The notes beneath the pieces are model-generated. The model searched no databases, was not told the DNA's origin, and worked only from the letters and a program-made list of their open reading frames with translations. From JACKAQ01 sp965227145 (lineage in GTDB: Bacteria; Calditrichota; Calditrichia; RBG-13-44-9; J075), in assembly GCA_965227145.1 (NCBI GenBank), contig OZ245730.1:186001-250000 (forward strand): DNA of 64,000 bases, in the 5' to 3' direction. The translations under genes and the position numbers were made by a program. Of this stretch, positions 36,347 through 45,270 are shown piece by piece (position 1 is the stretch's first letter; each line of letters opens with the position of its first letter).

Positions 36347-37612
36347 TGCCAGTTCCCCGTAAAAAACCATGCTGCCAAAGGTAACAATAGATTGGGTATC
36401 CGGCTGCAAATTTTGCTGATAACCAACTGTTTTTACTGAACTTTTCTTCATCAATTGCATCAATGTGAAAATTGCTGAGCAGGCATCTACATTCCGTTTT
36501 AACAAATCCTTTTCCATCAAATGGTGAAATTCTTTGGGGTCAAATTCGCTGATGATCCGGAACATGGCTTCGTCCGCTGTGCGGATTTCGGCTGCTTTCG
36601 CTTCGTCCACTTTGAATGGATCGTCAAATTTGGGTCCCATGTGCGCCAGATCGACACTCAAAATAATTTGAATATTGCGACCATCTTCCAAAATTACGCG
36701 TTTTAATGCAGAAATAGCTTTGTTGATTTCCGGCACCTGATCCAGTAGTTTCCCGGTGCGGAGGTGCGGTTCCGGCGAGCCGCATAAAATCGGCACAATT
36801 TGATACGAATGGCTAAAGCTGTGCTGCAAAAACGGCAGTTGAAATTCGATGGAATGTTCGGTCCGGTGCGCCCAATCGCCTTTGGTGAAATCTGTTCCGG
36901 CGTATTTGCCCCATTTTTCGATGAACGCGCGATCTGTTTGCACAATGCCCAACGGTGTTTCAAAATCCTTTGCCGTTGCGGTAAAAAATCCCTCGCCGCC
37001 ATAATGTGCGACGCCTAATATAATGTATACGTCCGCCGGATTTCCGGCTTCGATTAATGGTTTGTAAGCGTGGGTGTAACATGTGCCGCCCACCCGCAGG
37101 TCGATATGCGGCGCCATAATTGCTACCAGATTATGGGTTACCGGATGCGCGTTGAGCTTGCCGTTGCGCAATGGCAGTCCGGCGCCTTCCGTATCGTTAT
37201 AAAATGCATCGATTTGGGCGCGCAACATTACGGAATCTTTGGGATAGGAACCACCCGCATGCCATGCCGGGCGAACGGTAGCCTTTCGGAAATCCATCTG
37301 CAACTCCTCATAATAATCCCGGAAACGGGGGCTGTTCAGGTAGTAGTTTTCATCGAGAATCTGGATCAATTGGAAAATGTGTTCGTCGTCGAGCAAAATG
37401 CCCTGAAACTGGCTGGCAAATTCCATTTTAATATCGCGGGGGGAGTGTTGCCCGTCGAACATGGACAGGATAAATAGCTCCGCGGGTGACACGACTAACG
37501 GTGATGTGGCAATTTCCTGGGGATCGCGGATATAAAAAAGCGAGTCGCCGCCTTCTTCGTATGGAAAGGCATCCACATAGCGCATTACCGGCCGGTTCAT
37601 CATGTCTGTCAT
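36338..37612 (-). CDS. Memo-family protein (AmmeMemoRadiSam system protein B) with N-terminal extension
   Basis: The open frame begins at 37924, but ATG 37612, preceded by AAGGAG, is the likely start and gives 424 residues. Residues about 150-424 form the Memo domain. The conserved metal-type residues are a His in IMAPHIDLRVGG, a His in LGVAHYGGEGFF and a Cys in NVDACSAIFTLMQL. Memo proteins are metal-binding, non-haem redox-like proteins often linked to AMMECR1 and a radical SAM enzyme. Those partners are not in the window. The first 130 residues include a winged-helix-like segment, PAELFILSMFDGQHSPRDIK, resembling PqqD-type modules, which may bind a partner. It converges on the response-regulator gene with a 9-bp overlap. 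Confidence 0.82.
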   Translation of the reverse strand: MTDMMNRPVMRYVDAFPYEEGGDSLFYIRDPQEIATSPLVVSPAELFILSMFDGQHSPRDIKMEFASQFQGILLDDEHIFQLIQILDENYYLNSPRFRDYYEELQMDFRKATVRPAWHAGGSYPKDSVMLRAQIDAFYNDTEGAGLPLRNGKLNAHPVTHNLVAIMAPHIDLRVGGTCYTHAYKPLIEAGNPADVYIILGVAHYGGEGFFTATAKDFETPLGIVQTDRAFIEKWGKYAGTDFTKGDWAHRTEHSIEFQLPFLQHSFSHSYQIVPILCGSPEPHLRTGKLLDQVPEINKAISALKRVILEDGRNIQIILSVDLAHMGPKFDDPFKVDEAKAAEIRTADEAMFRIISEFDPKEFHHLMEKDLLKRNVDACSAIFTLMQLMKKSSVKTVGYQQNLQPDTQSIVTFGSMVFYGELASQ

Positions 37613-37660
37613 GCAGTATATCTCCTTTGTAAACAAGTGCTTAGGAAAAATATTATTTTC

Positions 37661-37690
37661 GAAAACAACCGATAAAAACCGGTGTTTTCT
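37661..37690 (-). other. hairpin in the spacer upstream of the Memo gene
   Basis: GAAAACAaCCG and CGGTGTTTTC pair over 10 bp with one bulged A and an 8-nt loop. A second compact inverted repeat, GGTGGGAACCCACC, is at 37736-37749. They lie between the methyltransferase stop and the Memo start, both on the minus strand. They could terminate or process the upstream transcript, but neither has a strong U-run. Confidence 0.4.
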
Positions 37691-37770
37691 GTGTGAATCG
37701 CGATGTCGCCATTCGTTTTGATTTGATTTTTGATCGGTGGGAACCCACCAACTCCTGCAAAAAAGGTCGC

Positions 37771-38382
37771 TTATCCGATTGATTGATTGATAACATTCAT
37801 TCGCCAAATCAACACACCCAAAAATCCGGCGATACTCCAAAACGTGCTGGATTCTGACCGGAACGCCTCGCGATAATCCGCTGTTTCGCGCTCTCCCGGA
37901 TATGGTTTCAGCGCCGGGAGCCACGCCGGAACAGCCTGCCGGTAACGATCATATGCAGCACCAAACGCAGATTGCAGCGCATTTTCTTCCGCCCGGACGA
38001 TAAATATATATTGCAAGCCAAAATATAGCCACACAAAAAACAGGAAAAATGGCAGCCATAAATTGGCAATAATCGTTACACCGCTGTAGATAATCAGATT
38101 CCCGATATAAATCGGATTGCGGACAAATGCGTACGGTCCGCCGATGGCTAATTTTGGGGTGTTGATGATGTGTTGGCGGGTTTCTTTTCCGGTGTAGGCA
38201 ACACTCCAGATGCGCAATATCTCGCCCGCAATAACCCAAAAAATTCCCGCCGCAAAACTGCTTGGCGTGGGTTGTGCGAGGAAAAAAAACAGGAGCACAA
38301 TTGGGTACGGCGTGTATCCGCGCAGGCGAAACAGCCGTTTACCGAAGCTGCCAGTGTTTTTTGACCAGTTCTGTATGTTCAT
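37771..38382 (-). CDS. isoprenylcysteine carboxyl methyltransferase-like integral membrane protein
   Basis: The 203-residue protein has about four to five hydrophobic segments. The C-terminal motif of the ICMT/PEMT group includes IGGPYAFVRNPIYIGNLIIY near residue 98 and RAEENALQSAFGAAYDRYRQ near residue 148. PAWLP follows. This region binds S-adenosylmethionine; the substrate is probably a lipid or lipidated molecule but is not known in bacteria. The gene starts inside the end of the Gfo/Idh/MocA gene (44-bp overlap in another frame) and no later start is available, so the overlap appears real. Confidence 0.82.
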   Translation of the reverse strand: MNIQNWSKNTGSFGKRLFRLRGYTPYPIVLLFFFLAQPTPSSFAAGIFWVIAGEILRIWSVAYTGKETRQHIINTPKLAIGGPYAFVRNPIYIGNLIIYSGVTIIANLWLPFFLFFVWLYFGLQYIFIVRAEENALQSAFGAAYDRYRQAVPAWLPALKPYPGERETADYREAFRSESSTFWSIAGFLGVLIWRMNVINQSIG

Positions 38383-39379
38383 CGATGCTGTTTAGAATCA
38401 ACCGGGCAACGTGCAGCGCCCGTCGTCCGTCTTCCGCGGTTACCGGTGGTGTTTGGTCGTTAATAATCGATTGACAAAATTGCTGTAGCTCATACCGTAG
38501 CGGATTGAGATCCGCTTTTTCCAGCCGCGAATATCGGATGTTACGCTGTTCTGTTCCCTGTTGAATTTGACCCAGCGAAAACGCCAGGGTTTCTTTTGAT
38601 GGCTTAAATTCATCTTTTTCAATATGATAAATCTCCGAAATGCCCTCCAGAAAATCAACCGAAATATAGGCGTCCGGTTGGAAAAAGCGCATTTTTCGCA
38701 TTTTCCGGGCGGAGATACGGCTGGCGGTAACGTTGGCAACGCAGCCGTTTTCAAACAAAATCCGGCAATTGGCGATATCTTCTGTCGGCGAAATGATCGA
38801 AGCGCCGCTGGCGTCCACCGTTTTTACCTTGCTTTTCACAAAGCTGAGAATCAGGTCGATATCGTGAATCATCAAATCCATTACCACTGCGACATCGGTG
38901 CCGCGCGGGTTAAAATTAGCCATCCGGTGCGCTTCAATAAATAGCGGATTGATGGTGAGCGGATGCAACGCCATAATCGCCGGATTGAACCGTTCGATAT
39001 GCCCGACCTGAATTTTGGCGCCTGCCGCATCGCGCAGCCGGATAATTTCGTCCGCCTGATCCAGCGTTTCCATCATCGGTTTTTCGATAAACAAATGCTT
39101 GCCGCTGCCCAATGCTTCTTTAGCGATTTCAAAATGTGTGGTGGTTGGCGTAACCACGGTGAGCGCTTCCGCAGCGTTCATCAACAATTCCGGCGAGGCA
39201 AAAGCGGTTGTACCAAATTCATCGGCAATGGATTGGGCGCGTTCGGTATCGGCATCAAAAATGCCGACTAAATTTGCCTCCGGAACATGTTGCAACTGCT
39301 GAACATGCAGCCGACCCAAATGCCCGACGCCAATTACGCCGATGTTTATTTGTTGATTTTTAGGGAGTTCTTTTTTCAA
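38339..39379 (-). CDS. Gfo/Idh/MocA family oxidoreductase
   Basis: The 346-residue NAD(P)-dependent sugar dehydrogenase-type protein has the Rossmann motif IGVIGVGHLGRLHVQQL at residues 13-29. The signature EKPMMETLDQADEI is near residue 99, followed by VGHIERFNP near residue 122 and the catalytic-type DLMIHDIDLILSF near residue 166. Members oxidise or reduce sugars or cyclitols, often for surface glycans. The substrate is unknown. It forms a pair with the overlapping methyltransferase gene downstream. Confidence 0.9.
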   Translation of the reverse strand: MKKELPKNQQINIGVIGVGHLGRLHVQQLQHVPEANLVGIFDADTERAQSIADEFGTTAFASPELLMNAAEALTVVTPTTTHFEIAKEALGSGKHLFIEKPMMETLDQADEIIRLRDAAGAKIQVGHIERFNPAIMALHPLTINPLFIEAHRMANFNPRGTDVAVVMDLMIHDIDLILSFVKSKVKTVDASGASIISPTEDIANCRILFENGCVANVTASRISARKMRKMRFFQPDAYISVDFLEGISEIYHIEKDEFKPSKETLAFSLGQIQQGTEQRNIRYSRLEKADLNPLRYELQQFCQSIINDQTPPVTAEDGRRALHVARLILNSIDEHTELVKKHWQLR

Positions 39380-39400
39380 GGGATACTTTTGAGTTGAATT

Positions 39401-39856
39401 TTATTTATCGTACTTGTCAAGGATTTTACGGACTAATTCGTCGGAAATTCTAAAGTTAACCATTTGTAATTTATCAATTTGTGCTTTTATTGAATCAATG
39501 AGCCCCTGTTCTTTGGCTTTGATAATGACTCCTAAAGTTCCCAGCACATGCAGGCCTAGTTTTTTTGCAATTCGCCGTCCCTTTTTTTCGTCCATTAGTA
39601 TTAATGCATCGTTGTTTTCAAAAGCTAACGCAATGGCACTGGCCTCACCTTTATCCAGTTCAAGTTCGAGAATTTGCTGTTTTTTTGCATCCTGAACTCT
39701 GGTGATGTTGACCCATTCGGGCAGCTTTTCGCCATATTCCTGTTGAATTTCCGGTGTGATAATAATTTCTGAATATATTTTCCGGAGCAAGCCCAATTGG
39801 CTGATTTTTTCGAGAACAATAAGACAACTGGTGTCGGCGATAACCAAACTACGCAT
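39401..39856 (-). CDS. DUF3368 PIN-like toxin
   Basis: The 151-residue protein has the PIN-fold pattern: ADTSCLIVLEKI at residues 7-18 with the first Asp, LDKGEASAIALAFEN near residue 68 and LILMDEKKGRRIAKKLGL near residue 86. These acidic residues form the metal-dependent nuclease site of PIN toxins. It overlaps the upstream UPF0175 antitoxin by 8 bp, the usual gene pair. It likely cleaves RNA when freed from the antitoxin; the target is unknown. Confidence 0.87.
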   Translation of the reverse strand: MRSLVIADTSCLIVLEKISQLGLLRKIYSEIIITPEIQQEYGEKLPEWVNITRVQDAKKQQILELELDKGEASAIALAFENNDALILMDEKKGRRIAKKLGLHVLGTLGVIIKAKEQGLIDSIKAQIDKLQMVNFRISDELVRKILDKYDK

Positions 39857-40076
39857 TGGTTAGCTCATCTTCAAGTTCGTTAAATTCATATCCGAAAACA
39901 GATACATTGTAATTGCCGAGAATTTCTAAAAATGCCCGTTTGGTTAATCCGACCATTTCTGCGGACTGTCCGGAGGTCAGCACCCCTTTTTTAAACAAAT
40001 TTGTGGCAACCAGCATCTTAATTTCAAATGGATCTATCCGAACATCTTCGGGCAGATTTATGGTTATTGGATTCAT
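39849..40076 (-). CDS. UPF0175 family antitoxin
   Basis: The 75-residue protein contains ITINLPEDVRIDPFEIK at its start and a helix-turn-helix-like LTSGQSAEMVGLTKRAFLEI near residue 33, as in UPF0175 antitoxins. A short C-terminal acidic tail probably contacts the DUF3368 toxin encoded immediately downstream with 8-bp overlap. Such antitoxins often repress their own promoter. The 94-bp gap upstream of the ATG would hold that operator. Confidence 0.87.
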   Translation of the reverse strand: MNPITINLPEDVRIDPFEIKMLVATNLFKKGVLTSGQSAEMVGLTKRAFLEILGNYNVSVFGYEFNELEDELTNA

Positions 40077-40170
40077 GTGATTTCCCGTTTTTGGATTATT
40101 TATGTAATCGTAATTTACGATATGCTATTATAGAATCCAAGTTAATGAAATCCTCATTGGTTAACCCGAT

Positions 40171-41469
40171 TTACAAATTGCGTTCGGCAGAATGCGTCAA
40201 TTCATACTCTTTTCGCCCGTCCACCGCGCGAAATGTGTAGATCAATTCTTTGTCTTCCAGCTTGTAAATCCAGCGCATGTATGGGTTTGGGATGGGATCG
40301 AGGCTGTGATCGTCAACTTCCGTCGGCGGTCCCATGGCGATGTAAATTTTCCCCGGATCGGTATTCCAGCCCAATTTCCGGCGGGTCGAAAAGCGGGTAA
40401 TTGATGAATCGACGCGCGAGTAAAATTCCACCATCAGTTCGTTAAACGGGGTTTCGGGCGTCGGGTCGCGATCTTTCCAGAACGTTGCAAGATGGTTCTG
40501 CTTTTCGGTTTCGTTGCCGTCGTTCAATTTGTCGAATGTTTCTTCATCGGTGATGTATTGCAGCGGGCGCAGTGCAAGTTCGGTGTCCCACAGGCTTGCA
40601 GGTTTGTCGAACCAGATGACATCAAACGGCGCCACTCGCCGGATCGAATCGTTTTCCGTGAAATAAACGGTCCGGAGGCGATATTTGCCTTCTGCAAGTG
40701 ATGTTTCCGGAATTGCCAGCGACAGGCTGAACCGGCTACCGCGAACCGCAACCGTCGAATCGATCGCGAAAAGCGTTACGCCGTCATCCGTGCGAATCAA
40801 TTCGGTTTTGATGCGTTGCTGATTGTTTGCGGCCGTTTGGTAACCCTGAAGCAATATGCCCAACGGCCGGTTAAAATGCCAATGACCGATCAACGGCGAA
40901 GGGCGAAGATCTTCCGGCAGAAAGGATAGCGCTCCGGCGTTCCCGTCGGCAGCTTCGGTAAACAACGCCGGTGAGATAAACAGGTTTTGTTCGGACGAAA
41001 TGGTTAGCTTTTGAGTGAAAGCAAGCTGGCGCTCACCATTCAAATCACGATATTTAACAATAATATTGTAACGTCCTTCAGGCAAAGTTACGGAATCCAG
41101 TGTGGTGTGGGTGAGCTGCGGATCGCGAGTGGCCGGAAAGTTGGGTGCGGCAATCGTTGTTTTCCAGATTTGCTCAGCCGATGCGTTTCCTTTTTCCGGC
41201 TGGAACCGGAATTCAATTTCCGCAGAGGCTTCGTATCGCCCGTCTTTAACAACAAATTGCAAAAAATTATATTGAATCTGAACAGCCAGATAAACCCGGA
41301 ACTGGTTTTCTGTGCCATAAACCGGATATGCACGGAACAGCACCGGCAGCTTTTGCGGATATTTTGTATCAAAAAATGTTTTCTCAAACGTTTCCCGATA
41401 CGGTGACTGGGCATATATATTTAATGTAGAAACAACTCCCAAAAAAACGACCATCAGAATTCGCAGCAT
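40171..41469 (-). CDS. GWxTD domain-containing exported protein (first copy)
   Basis: The 432-residue protein has a signal peptide (MLRILMVVFLGVVSTLNIYA, cleavage near AQS). Two beta-sandwich-like regions follow (LAVQIQYNFLQFVVKDGRYE near residue 53; GSRFSLSLAIPETSLAEGKY near residue 243). The C-terminal GWxTD domain has ATFWKDRDPTPETPFNEL near residue 330 and GWNTDPGKIYIAMGPPTEVD near residue 368. The domain is frequent in Calditrichota/KSB1-type genomes, with unknown function. A second copy lies on the other side of the TonB-receptor operon at 50059. The stand-alone gene is divergent from that operon across a 750-bp spacer. Confidence 0.85.
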   Translation of the reverse strand: MLRILMVVFLGVVSTLNIYAQSPYRETFEKTFFDTKYPQKLPVLFRAYPVYGTENQFRVYLAVQIQYNFLQFVVKDGRYEASAEIEFRFQPEKGNASAEQIWKTTIAAPNFPATRDPQLTHTTLDSVTLPEGRYNIIVKYRDLNGERQLAFTQKLTISSEQNLFISPALFTEAADGNAGALSFLPEDLRPSPLIGHWHFNRPLGILLQGYQTAANNQQRIKTELIRTDDGVTLFAIDSTVAVRGSRFSLSLAIPETSLAEGKYRLRTVYFTENDSIRRVAPFDVIWFDKPASLWDTELALRPLQYITDEETFDKLNDGNETEKQNHLATFWKDRDPTPETPFNELMVEFYSRVDSSITRFSTRRKLGWNTDPGKIYIAMGPPTEVDDHSLDPIPNPYMRWIYKLEDKELIYTFRAVDGRKEYELTHSAERNL

Positions 41470-41968
41470 TTTTTTTGCCCTTTGTTAAATAATCAAAATT
41501 TTCCATCTCTTACGCTATCACTGGAATATTGTTCAGATCCAAGTGAAGGGTAAGATAAAATGGATATAAATCTTAACCATTTTTGAATGAATTTGCAATC
41601 GCTTAAAAACGCCAGAATTTTGTGAAATAAAATGGGCTAAAGTGGATTTTTGTCGGGATGAATTGCAGGATTTGCAAAAAATCTTTCGTCACCTATTGTA
41701 AATGTGATTGAAACCTGTTAAACTTTCGACCTATGCATAATTCATTAGCCCAACAATTACGTGACTTGCTGTTTTCCGGCAATTATATGCCCGGATAGGA
41801 AAAATTTTTCCTACCTGGATAGGAAAAATTGATCTAAATCAATTTTTTGGATCAATGTTAAATTTTTGTTAAATAGTTGTTTTGATTTGGTTTAACGTTG
41901 GTTCGACAAAGTATTGCACGGTTTTTGTATTGTTTGCGGTTTGTGTCTGAATTTAAGAGGAGAAAGTA

Positions 41969-42061
41969 TTGAGTATTCGTAACTATACAGCTGTTTTTCC
42001 ACTTTTGTTTCAAAAAAATCTAACATATTTCCGTCAAGCCTTTGTATTTACACACCATTGA
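41969..42061 (+). CDS. possible 30-aa leader peptide upstream of the TonB receptor
   Basis: AGAGGAG lies 6 nt before a TTG and a 30-codon frame follows, ending in TGA at 42059-42061. The peptide (MSIRNYTAVFPLLF start) is rich in aromatic residues and unlike known families. The strong Shine-Dalgarno is the only support. It could be a regulatory leader, a remnant or chance. Confidence 0.25.
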   Translation: MSIRNYTAVFPLLFQKNLTYFRQAFVFTHH

Positions 42062-42143
42062 TCATTATTTTTGCAGTATCCTTCAATAGTATTTAGTATT
42101 GTTAAGCTATTAATAATTATACAGTTAGTTAAAATCGGAGGAC

Positions 42144-42188
42144 ATGTATGACGTAACGTTTTTTTGTCGTAGAGTTTGTTCAATCTAA
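42144..42188 (+). CDS. possible 14-aa upstream ORF before the TonB receptor
   Basis: GGAGG precedes ATG 42144 at 4-nt spacing, with a second ATG at 42148 that meets a stop after two codons. The 14-residue peptide MYDVTFFCRRVCSI ends 31 bp before the receptor start. It could act in translational control. Evidence is limited to the ribosome-binding site. Confidence 0.25.
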   Translation: MYDVTFFCRRVCSI

Positions 42189-42219
42189 ATGTTCAACTAT
42201 TTTGTATGGAGACAGAGAG

Positions 42220-45200
42220 ATGAGTAAAACGAAAGTGCTCTTGCTAGCATTAGTGCTGGCAATCGCTCCGCTTTATCTGTTCGCGCAGTCGTCAGGTAAA
42301 GTTGTGGGCGTTGTAAAAGATAAAACATCCGGAGAGGCATTACCGGGTGTTAACATCAGCATAGAGGGCTCCCAATACGGTGCAGCTACAGATGTTGATG
42401 GTTATTTTGTAATATTGAATGTGCCTGTCGGTGTTTACGATATTCGCGCTAACTTTGTTGGTTATGGCGATGTCGTTCAGCAAGGTGTGCGTGTCACCGC
42501 TGATAAAACCACAGAAGTGAATTATTCCCTCGAAGAAGCAGCCATTGAAGGACAGGCTGTGGTGATTACCGCGGAAAAACCGCTGGTTGAGAAATACACC
42601 ACGCAAAGCGTGTCGTTGGTAACTTCTGAAGATCTGGAAAATATTCCGGTTCGTGGTTTCAATCAGGTTATCGCTACCCAAAATAGCGTGGTTGTTCAGG
42701 ATGGTAACATCCACATCCGCGGTGGTCGTGATGACGAAGTCGGATTTTATATCGACGGTGCATCCTCAGTTAACCCCCTTACCAATACCCAATCCCTCTA
42801 CATTATTCAGGAAGCAGTAGAAGAATTTCAGGTGTTGGCAGGCGGTTATACTGCTGAATTTGGTGGAGCTAACGCCGGTATCGTTCGTACGGAATTGAAA
42901 ACCGGTGGCAAAAATATGAAATTTTCGGTTGATTTCCAGACCGATAAATTCGCAGATGAAGGCAAAACCTTCCTCGGTACCCACAGCTATCGCCATCACA
43001 CCGGTGTTGCAACGATCAGCGGCCCGCTGTTCAACGACAAAGTCAGCTTCTTTATTGCCGGTGAAAATGCATTTCAGGGCGACCGTGCAGTACGTTTCAG
43101 CGAAGGTTTCGATCTGATTGATCTGACCGGCGGCCCACTTGTCGATATCAACCCTGCCAATAGCGTCAAAGACACTATTAATTCGTATGTTTATCCCGAT
43201 GGATTTACACCGAAGCAGGAAGAAGATCTTTGGGCAGTGCAAGGTACCGTTTCGTTTAACCTGAGCCCGGTTCAATTGCGGATTAGCGGATCGTTCAGCG
43301 ATCGCTCCCGTCAGTTCTCTTCCGGCGTTAACAGCAACACACCGATGCTGGATGTGTTGAACGACCGGTATTACGATCAGGTTTTCACAAACCTGTTGCT
43401 TTCAACGAAACTGACCTACGTTGTTAATCCCAAAACCATTGCTGACGTATCGTTAAGCTATTTCGATTCGAAATTTGATTATGAAGATAGCTATTTCGGT
43501 AATGATTGGCGGAAATGGTATGATTCAACTGCAGTATCCAACCATACAAATGGCGAAGTTACCTATCGCGAAGCATACCGCAGAGAAGCCAACTATATGT
43601 TCAATGGCGACGATTTCTTCTTTGCCAGAAATGGTGATCCGCATGGCCGTTATATCACCCGCGACCAAAACTATTTGGGTTTTGCAGGTAACCTGACCAG
43701 CCAAATGGGTCGTCACCACGAAGTAAAAGTTGGTGGGGATTACCGTGGCTACAAGTTGCGTCAATTTGATGTTCAGCCTGGTGCTATTCCATTGTTGACG
43801 GATAACAACGTTGCTACAATTGAAGATCTCAGCCCGAACACTTGGGTAAACTCCGCATTGCCAAACAACTATGGTTATGATATTTATGGCAACGAAGCCG
43901 ATGCTGACCAGTTTGAAGGTGGTGTAAAAATTGCGGACGCTCCCAAAGAGCCCAAATTAGCATCATTCTACATTCAGGATAAAATTGAATACAACGACCT
44001 GATCATTAACGCCGGTTTGCGTTATGAATATTTTGATTCTCAGGCACGTCGTTTCAGAGATCTTAACAATGTTGTTTTTGATGCAAATACCAACAAATTT
44101 ACCGATGAAACCTTCGAAGACATGGATGCTTTCCAGCAGGTTAGCCCGCGTTTAGGTTTCTCTTTCCCGGTAAATGAAAAAACCGTTTTCTATGCTCAGT
44201 ATGGCAAATTTGTTCAAATGCCCGAGCTGGAAACCATTTACGCCAGTGATAACCGCTTAAGCCGTGACTTCCTGAGCGCTGGTTTGTCCATCCAAAACCC
44301 GTTTGGTATTGGTTTGGAACCGATTCGCACAACCTCTTATGAAATCGGCTTCCGCCAGCAAATCAGCCAGGTTGCTGCATTTGATATCGCAGGTTTTTAT
44401 CGCAATATCAAAGGCCAGGTGTTGATTGACAGAATTAATCCGGAAGGACTTTCTGGCTTTAACATGTTGGTTAACGGTGACTTTGCAACAACAAAAGGTA
44501 TGGAATTTAGCTTAACATTGCGCCGCGTTAATCGCATTCAGGCAACGTTGAACTATACCCTTACCCAGGCTGAAGGTACCGGTTCTGCCCGTACTTCCGG
44601 TGTTGCTGCAATCGAACGTTCAACCTCACGTCCGACAGTTATCAGCCCGTTGGATTACGAACAAGCTCACCGTGGTTCTGCCATTTTGGATTATCGTTTT
44701 GGCAACGACGATGGTGGTCCTGTATTCAGTAATTTTGGCGCAAATATGTTGTTTACATTCAACAGCGGTCACCCCTTTACATTCTCCGAATCCGAAGTGG
44801 GTCAGTCGAACGCATACGATGCCGGTGTTGATTATATGAATGACGTGCGTTCCCGCCGTGCTTTGGAAGCAGTTGGTAGCTCGCGCACGCCGTTTAATTA
44901 CAACTTTGACCTGCGCTTGGACAAATCCTTCAGTATTGCAAAAGAATTGCAGGCTACAGTTTATATGCGCGTAAACAACCTGTTCAACACCAAAAACGTT
45001 ATCAACGTGTATAACGCTTCCGGTCTTGCAGATGATGACGGATTCTACAACAATTCCAATCTGGAACAGCGTCAATCCCGTCTCAATACCTATGGGGAAG
45101 CCTGGCTCGAACAATATAAAGCAATTAATATTGTTAACGGCCAATCCTATTGGGATGCAATTGGACAGCAGTTGTATGGAAACCCGCGTCAAATTTTCTT

Positions 45201-45222
45201 CGGTATTAAGCTGAGCTATTAA
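42220..45222 (+). CDS. TonB-dependent receptor with carboxypeptidase-regulatory-like N-terminal domain
   Basis: I choose ATG 42220 (GGAG 8 nt upstream) rather than the TTG at 42202. The 1000-residue protein has a signal peptide ending near FAQSS. A carboxypeptidase-regulatory-like domain spans residues about 25-110 (GVVKDKTSGEALPGVNISIE). The plug domain contains IHIRGGRDDEVGFYIDGAS near residue 170. The long beta-barrel ends with FFGIKLSY, a normal outer-membrane aromatic C-terminus. It is a SusC-like or cytochrome-era receptor that moves a large substrate with energy from TonB. The two following genes are co-oriented with short gaps, so it heads an envelope operon. The substrate is unknown. 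Confidence 0.9.
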   Translation: MSKTKVLLLALVLAIAPLYLFAQSSGKVVGVVKDKTSGEALPGVNISIEGSQYGAATDVDGYFVILNVPVGVYDIRANFVGYGDVVQQGVRVTADKTTEVNYSLEEAAIEGQAVVITAEKPLVEKYTTQSVSLVTSEDLENIPVRGFNQVIATQNSVVVQDGNIHIRGGRDDEVGFYIDGASSVNPLTNTQSLYIIQEAVEEFQVLAGGYTAEFGGANAGIVRTELKTGGKNMKFSVDFQTDKFADEGKTFLGTHSYRHHTGVATISGPLFNDKVSFFIAGENAFQGDRAVRFSEGFDLIDLTGGPLVDINPANSVKDTINSYVYPDGFTPKQEEDLWAVQGTVSFNLSPVQLRISGSFSDRSRQFSSGVNSNTPMLDVLNDRYYDQVFTNLLLSTKLTYVVNPKTIADVSLSYFDSKFDYEDSYFGNDWRKWYDSTAVSNHTNGEVTYREAYRREANYMFNGDDFFFARNGDPHGRYITRDQNYLGFAGNLTSQMGRHHEVKVGGDYRGYKLRQFDVQPGAIPLLTDNNVATIEDLSPNTWVNSALPNNYGYDIYGNEADADQFEGGVKIADAPKEPKLASFYIQDKIEYNDLIINAGLRYEYFDSQARRFRDLNNVVFDANTNKFTDETFEDMDAFQQVSPRLGFSFPVNEKTVFYAQYGKFVQMPELETIYASDNRLSRDFLSAGLSIQNPFGIGLEPIRTTSYEIGFRQQISQVAAFDIAGFYRNIKGQVLIDRINPEGLSGFNMLVNGDFATTKGMEFSLTLRRVNRIQATLNYTLTQAEGTGSARTSGVAAIERSTSRPTVISPLDYEQAHRGSAILDYRFGNDDGGPVFSNFGANMLFTFNSGHPFTFSESEVGQSNAYDAGVDYMNDVRSRRALEAVGSSRTPFNYNFDLRLDKSFSIAKELQATVYMRVNNLFNTKNVINVYNASGLADDDGFYNNSNLEQRQSRLNTYGEAWLEQYKAINIVNGQSYWDAIGQQLYGNPRQIFFGIKLSY

Positions 45223-45270
45223 TCTGTTGGTATTGCCAATCAACTCAGTCAATTTTAGAAGGAGTAACTA

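Larger units (their letters stand above)
41470..42219. promoter_or_regulatory. long divergent regulatory region with FNR/CRP-like box and repeats
   Basis: This 750-bp spacer separates the first GWxTD gene and the TonB-receptor operon. GGATAGGAAAAATT occurs twice as a direct repeat at 41793-41806 and 41817-41830 (24-bp spacing). The first copy lies in a perfect 18-bp palindrome, TAGGAAAAATTTTTCCTA, at 41796-41813. The second runs into TTGATCTAAATCAA at 41829-41842, which fits the FNR/CRP-type consensus TTGAT-N4-ATCAA exactly. The cluster is about 380 bp upstream of the receptor start. Several small ORFs with strong ribosome-binding sites lie in between. No CRP/FNR-family regulator is in the window. 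Confidence 0.5.

Noticed and set aside
37613..37924. 104-residue extension of the Memo protein
   Set aside because: It lies before a good AAGGAG-ATG start, covers hairpins in the spacer and overlaps the methyltransferase gene end.
39401..40076. Defence island around the toxin-antitoxin pair
   Set aside because: Neighbours are metabolic and envelope genes; no restriction, CRISPR or abortive-infection gene is nearby.
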